DNA of 64,000 bases. Source: Pollenia angustigena (taxonomy: Eukaryota > Arthropoda > Insecta > Diptera > Polleniidae). The notes beneath the pieces are model-generated. The model was not told the origin of the DNA and made no database searches. It saw nothing but the letters and a program-made list of their open reading frames with translations. The position numbers were made by a program, and so were the translations under genes. The stretch is from NCBI GenBank assembly GCA_930367215.1, contig OV884056.1:247655127-247719126 (forward strand). Reading direction: 5' to 3'. Of the stretch, positions 34,801 through 40,800 are shown piece after piece (within the stretch, counting starts at the first letter, position 1; every line of letters begins with the position of its first letter).

Positions 34801-37800
34801 GTTTTCAAAAATTTTATAGGGATACCATCGGTACCTACAGAATTCGACTTAACACTACACAAGGAAATAAACAGATCATCCTCAGTTATACATCTAAAGG
34901 AAAAAGAGCCTATATCATCAAATACAGCAAAGTCAACCCTCCCCAAATCGTCACGGGAAGAATTAACAAAATAAGAGTTAACGTCATCAGCATTTGCAGA
35001 AACGGTATCATTTGCCCTAGCACAAGAAACCGCTAGAATAATTTCAAAACCGCATATGTGCAAGGTGCGCAAGATCGATATAACAGCCGAAGACGAAGGA
35101 GATATTTTAAAGGAAATGAGAAGCATGAAGGAGGCAGTTTTGCGAGCTTTGAGCGAGAAACAAGGTAAAAACAAGGCAAAATGCTATAATTGTGGTAAGA
35201 TTGGCCACATTCAGCGAAACTGCAAAGCACCCAAACAACGATCGAGATCTGCTTCGTCGCAAAGGAACAAACGAAGAGCAAGTCAACAATCATCACGGGA
35301 GCCACCGCTAAAGCTGAGAAGAGCTAGCAGTGCAGAGGAAACTGAAGATCTTACGATCAATTTAGTAGTGAAAACGAGTAACAGAAATATTACGACCTGT
35401 GGTTACATAAATGGTGAAATCCGCATTTTGACTATCGACACTGGTGCAGGACATTCCATTATAAGAGCTGATTTGATAAAGGGAGCTGTCGAGCCGCTAA
35501 GTGGTGTAAACTTGCGAACAGCTACGGGAGAGCCTGTTATTGTCTATGGCAAAGCAAGAGTGGAAATAAGAATGGCCGATATGATAGTTTTTGATGAGTT
35601 TATTGTGGCTGAAATTATGGACGAGGTCATAATTGGAGCAGATTTTATGATTCGTCAAGGCATTAGTCTAGACATGGGACGACAAATTATGAATTGGTAT
35701 GGTCTAGAAGTACCCCTTAACGTTGGGAATGGAAGTGAAGCCCTTGTAAGACGGCTAGTCACTAGTGATCATAAGAAATTGTCATCTCGAAGAGGCGATG
35801 AAAAACGTGGGAAAGCAAGCACATATTCAAGACGGCCCAGTAAACATAAAAGCAAGCACTGTACAGAGTCTAACAACAAGAAACGCATAAATGAGATTCG
35901 CTTATTAGATGTGGAACCCAGCGAAGACTGGTCAACGGCGCAGAAAAGTGACCCCATATTAGCGCAAATTATGAAGGCTAAGAAAGAAGGTGAAAAGCTG
36001 ACTCATGAAGAAATTAGATTGGAGGGTCCACTAATGAAGGCGTATTGGGCGCAGTGGAGTAGTCTGCGGATGATAAATGGTTGCCTATACCGTACATGGG
36101 AAAGTACTGATGGCAAAACGGTTAAAAACCTTATTGTAGTACCGACTTCTAAAGTATGTGAAGTTGTGAAGAAATTCCACGAAGGTACTGGTGGTGGGCA
36201 TCTTAGCGTTACAAAAACCATAAAGAAGTTAAAAGCAAGCTACTATTGGATCGGTTGCAAGCAAGCCGTGATTGATTGCGTAATTACATGCCCACAGTGC
36301 GTTGCAGACAGTGGTCTAATTGGAGAAAGTAGAAATCCGGTCCAGCAGTACAACTTTGGTGAACTATCCGTACCAGCGAATAATAATGACTCTACCCAAG
36401 AGCAGAAAAACGAGTTAAGACGAAGGCGTGTTAATTCATCAAATGACCAGATGAAAGCCAGAAACAATGGAGTGGCAAATTCGGAAGGCTTCAAAGAAGG
36501 CCAGCTGGTTTTTCTTTTTAATCCGCAACGGAAGAAAGGACTATCTCCAAAGCTGCAGACTCATTGGGATGGCCCATATAAAGTAATAAAGAAATTGAAT
36601 GACGTGGTGTATCGGATCCAGAAATATAAGAGCCCAAGATCAAAAATGAAAGTGGTGCATCTAGAACGACTGGCCAATTATGGAAAAGGAGAATCTGAGC
36701 CTATTCGGGACGAACAGGCTTAAGTGGAGGGCAGTGTTACGAAAGTTAAATTATCTAAGAATTATTTATAGTTATAGTTATAAGTTATCTTGTAAGTTAT
36801 AGTTTTATGTTACTTAAAATTGTCATGTATAATTTTCAACACAACTGTTATTTTAAAAATAATTCCTATATAAATTTCCCAGTAATTTCTAGAAATGGTT
36901 ATAGAACATAATAAATAGTTTTTACGGGAAGGTTCAGGAAAAATCTAGAAATAATTATGAAATATAAAAAGGGGTGACTCATGTAAAATTAGTTTAGTCG
37001 GTTTTCGAAAACGGTTCTGTTCGTAACTAACAATTGTGAACAAAATAATTAATTTCAATAAAGTTTGTAAAGTTGAATAAGTGTGTGTATTTATTTTGCA
37101 ATTAAAAGAACTCAACGGTTTATTATAAAGGGAGTAAACCGAACGCGTTTATTAAAGGAAAAACGTAACAATATATATTTTTTGCAAAAATTGGCCTCGA
37201 GCTCGAAAAAACTATTTATTTTTAAGTAATAAATAATTTGATAACATAAACCTGTATTAGCACTAATAATTAAAAACGTTAAACAGCTGACTCAAAAAAA
37301 AGCGTACAGGATTTTTTGTGCAAATAGTGAGTTTAATTGCATGTAATCCTTTCTTTTTACTGGTTTTAACAATCGTGTTATTTTTATATTATAGTGTTTT
37401 CCACCTAAAGTTAAAACCTGGTTTTAACATTAAGGCCCGTTTTCACAACTTACCAATAGCTAAAGGTAGGATTGAATCGGCCGTATAAAAAGTGTTCCAT
37501 TATTACAACTTTACTTTAACCTACCAGGGGTATGATGAACCTTAATTTACTTTTTTGCTCACTTTGCGTTCACATTACAAGTTTTATTAAATCTCGTCTT
37601 AACTCAGTTTATCTAATAAATTTTGGCTAAATAAACTTCACTTCTCGTAGAAATAAGTAAATTTGTAAAAGACATGAATAAAGTGAAAATTGTACATAAA
37701 AAATTAATTTTATATTGCAAATAAATACAAATATTTAATTTTTCAGCATTTGTATAGAAAAAAGTATTGTGGTTATTACGGTATCGAGGGTATGACTTTT

Positions 37801-40800
37801 TAGTTAGGTACGTTACATACCGTCGGAAAGGTTAATTTGTCTAGTTTCTCAGTTTAAGTTTTATTTTTAAGGTTTTAGAAACACTAACATAGTAAGGGTA
37901 TTCACGTCACAAGTTGCACTCTTGCAAAAAAGCAAAAGTGCGAAAATACAACAACAACCACACAGACAATTAGTTGTGCGTAAATAATTGTCTTTGTGGT
38001 TGTTGTTATATTCTTGCACTTTTCCTTTTTTGCAAGGGTGCAACTTGTGACGTGAATACCCCCAATATGTACATATGAAAAGTTCAAAATGGTGCATATG
38101 CTACAAAATGACAAACCTTGTATTGAGTTTTGTAACTCTTGATAAATATTCTACTCGCACACCACTACGCGACAAAAAAGCTGTTAAAGGAAAGCTAAGG
38201 TCTATTAGCATTATTTTGAAAAAAAACCAAAAAAGGGCCAATTTTGAAAAAAGTCGAAAAAGATTTTGCAAAACAAAGTCGAAAGATTAAAAAAAAAACT
38301 ATCTAAATGATTTGTGACAAATTTTGCTAAGAACAATAAGTAATAAATTATGTACATGGATCAAAAAAACACCCCCAATAACTCAGATTGACCGATCTTG
38401 TTGAAAACTTCTATCCAATAAGAAAACATCGGTTACAACTTTTGAAACTTGAGGTGAAATTATTCACAAACCTTTCAACCCACTTTTTATCATGATTTAA
38501 ATCATTTCTAATTTCAGTTACTTTAGCCAACGATTTTTTACTTGGTGTCAAGTTGTAACTGCATTAAAAATATCCAAGCCAATCCCTCAATTCCTCTAAA
38601 AGATTCATACCATTGGTGTAGGTAGATAATACAAGTTCTGTAAAAATGTTTCCCTTTTTCTTTCAATCACAATCGACATTTCCCTTTTAAAAGCTTTGAT
38701 ACTTTCCAAGTCATATTTACACAAGGTAGACTCATTTGGGAGTGTAGACATGCTTTTCTATAAAAGGAACCGAGTTGTCAAAATTATCTTCATATAAAAC
38801 AAAAACAATTTAACGCACACATGTACAAATTTTGGCTCATATACACGAAATTTGACGTTTGGGTTCCAACTAGGGGTAATCAGCTGACAAGTATATGGGC
38901 CAACGAGTTTACCTTGTGTAAATATACCTTGATACTTTCTTTATAGATCATTTTAAAACGTAAATTTTTTCGTGGAGGCATTTCTGGAATTTATTTATAA
39001 AAGCATTTGATTTAAATTAATAATATTGACATAATTTATGTTTTGAAAGTATGTAATAAAAAAAATTATTAAAAGTAAACATTTGTGGGAAAAAAATAAT
39101 GTAAAAAAGGGACAAGTCTTCTTCAGGTCTCGCTGCTGCAACAAAAACAACAACAATAACTATATTAACGGCTGATAAAACAACAAAGCGGTAATTTTGC
39201 GTTAAAACAACAATTAGATTGTGGCTCCGGGACGACCCGAGTCTTACTCGACAAAATATTGCTGTATCAACCTGAATTTTTTTCCACGGAAGATTTTAAT
39301 TCCACTCGACTACTATTTTTACAGCTTAGTTAGTATTATTTAGTATTACTTGACCTTTTTATTATAATTATTTAAAATTGATTTAGCTTGAGGTCTTTTT
39401 ATAAAAAATTATATTATATTTAATTATATCTCAATATTTCGCTAACCTTTGGTTAGCATCTTCAGGAAATTAACAAAATTTTTATAATTTTTATATACAA
39501 ATTTTGTTAATTTCCTGAATTATAATTAAATATAATATCATTTTTTATTAAAAGACCTCAAGCTTAATCAATTTTAAATAATCTTAGTTAGTATTTTCAT
39601 TGAATTTCATGATCTTATGTAAGTGCCTACAATATAAAACAATTTCGGCCGTTTTAAATTGCAAAGCGGTAAATTACAACCGGTGTACATAAAAGAAATA
39701 AATACAGTATTCTGTTATTTTTAATAACATGACTCACCTAAAAATTTTTGTTTTTATATATTTTCAGAATTTATTGAAGTAGGCAAACCATTGCGTGCTT
39801 TGGATACTTTGCAGGAAGTGTTTCGTAACAAACGTTGGAACTATGCCTACTCCGAGTCAATTATTGAGCCTCTCATGTACAAGTATTTATACTTGTGTGT
39901 GGAACTTAAAAAGTCCCACATTGCCAAGGAGGGTTTGTTCCAATACCGTAATATGTTCCAATTGGTGAACGTGAATTCTTTGGAAAATGTTATTCGTGCT
40001 TATTTGCGGATGGCTGAGGAACATACCGAAGCTGCCCAAGCTCAATCATCAGCTGCCGTAGCAGTTCTGGAATTAGATGATTTGGATAATATTGCCACTC
40101 CAGAAAGCATTTTAATGAGTGCTGTTTGCGGTGAGGATGCTCAAGATCGTTCGGATCGTACAATTTTGTTGCCATGGGTAAAATTCTTGTGGGAATCTTA
40201 TTGTCAATGTTTAGAACTATTGCGTATTAATACCCACTGTGAGGCTTTGTATCATGATATTGCACGCATGGCTTTCAATTTCTGCTTAAAATACAATCGC
40301 AAAAGCGAATTCCGTCGTTTGTGCGATAAACTGCGAAAACATTTGGAAGATATTTGCAAGAGCACCAATCAAACCACTGGAGTTTCCATTACCAAGTTGG
40401 AAACCCAACAATTGTGCCTTGATACCAGGCTATTCCAATTAGATTGTGCCATTCAAATGGAATTGTGGCAAGAAGCTTATAAAGCTATTGAGGATATTCA
40501 CGGCCTAATGGCATTATCAAAGAAAACTCCGGTTCCAAAAACTATGGCTAATTATTACCAAAAGTTAGCTATGGTATTTTCCAAAGCCGGAAATCAATTA
40601 TTCCATGCAGCTGCTTTGTTGAAACTTTTTCAGTTGACGCGTGAATTAAAAAAAAATTTAACTAAAGATGATATGCAACGTATGGCTTCTCATGTTTTAA
40701 TCGCCACTTTATCCATACCATTGCCTTCGGCCCATCCTGAATTTGATCGTTTTATTGAAGCCGATAAAAGCCCCTTGGAAAAGGCTCAAAAATTGGCAAT

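Larger units (their letters stand above)
31368..37170 (+). mobile_element. Ty3/Gypsy LTR retrotransposon with internal deletions
   Basis: LTRs of 419 bp (31,368-31,786) and 436 bp (36,735-37,170) start TGTTACG and end CGTAACA. The 4-bp duplication ATAT flanks the element, as expected for Gypsy. A primer-binding-site-like TGGTGTCAGAAGTGAG follows the 5' LTR by two bases, and a purine-rich AGTGGAGGGCAG precedes the 3' LTR. The internal frame runs gag, protease, integrase zinc finger and integrase C-terminus; reverse transcriptase, RNase H and the integrase core are missing. A LINE (32,960-34,984) is inserted in gag. The LTRs are nearly identical apart from one substitution and a 17-bp length difference, so the insertion is young. 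Confidence 0.93.
13886..39767 (+). other. eIF3a intron 1, 25.9 kb, largely transposons
   Basis: Donor GTATGT at 13,886, acceptor TTTTCAG ending at 39,767. By the boundaries mapped here, about 22 of its 25.9 kb lie within transposable elements, most of them nested: a Foldback element, a 12-kb Foldback-like composite, a Gypsy element with a LINE inside it, and hairpin and hAT MITEs. The other two introns are only 67 and 65 bp, so the inflation is confined to this intron. Confidence 0.93.

Noticed and set aside
34985..35174. N-terminal 60 or so residues of the long minus-strand LINE frame
   Set aside because: Beyond 34,984 the frame runs into the antisense of Gypsy gag; the LINE itself ends at the CATCA duplication.
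38075..38290. 71-codon basic frame
   Set aside because: Translated AT-rich repeat related to the 22.1-22.4 kb sequence; no homology or splice context.
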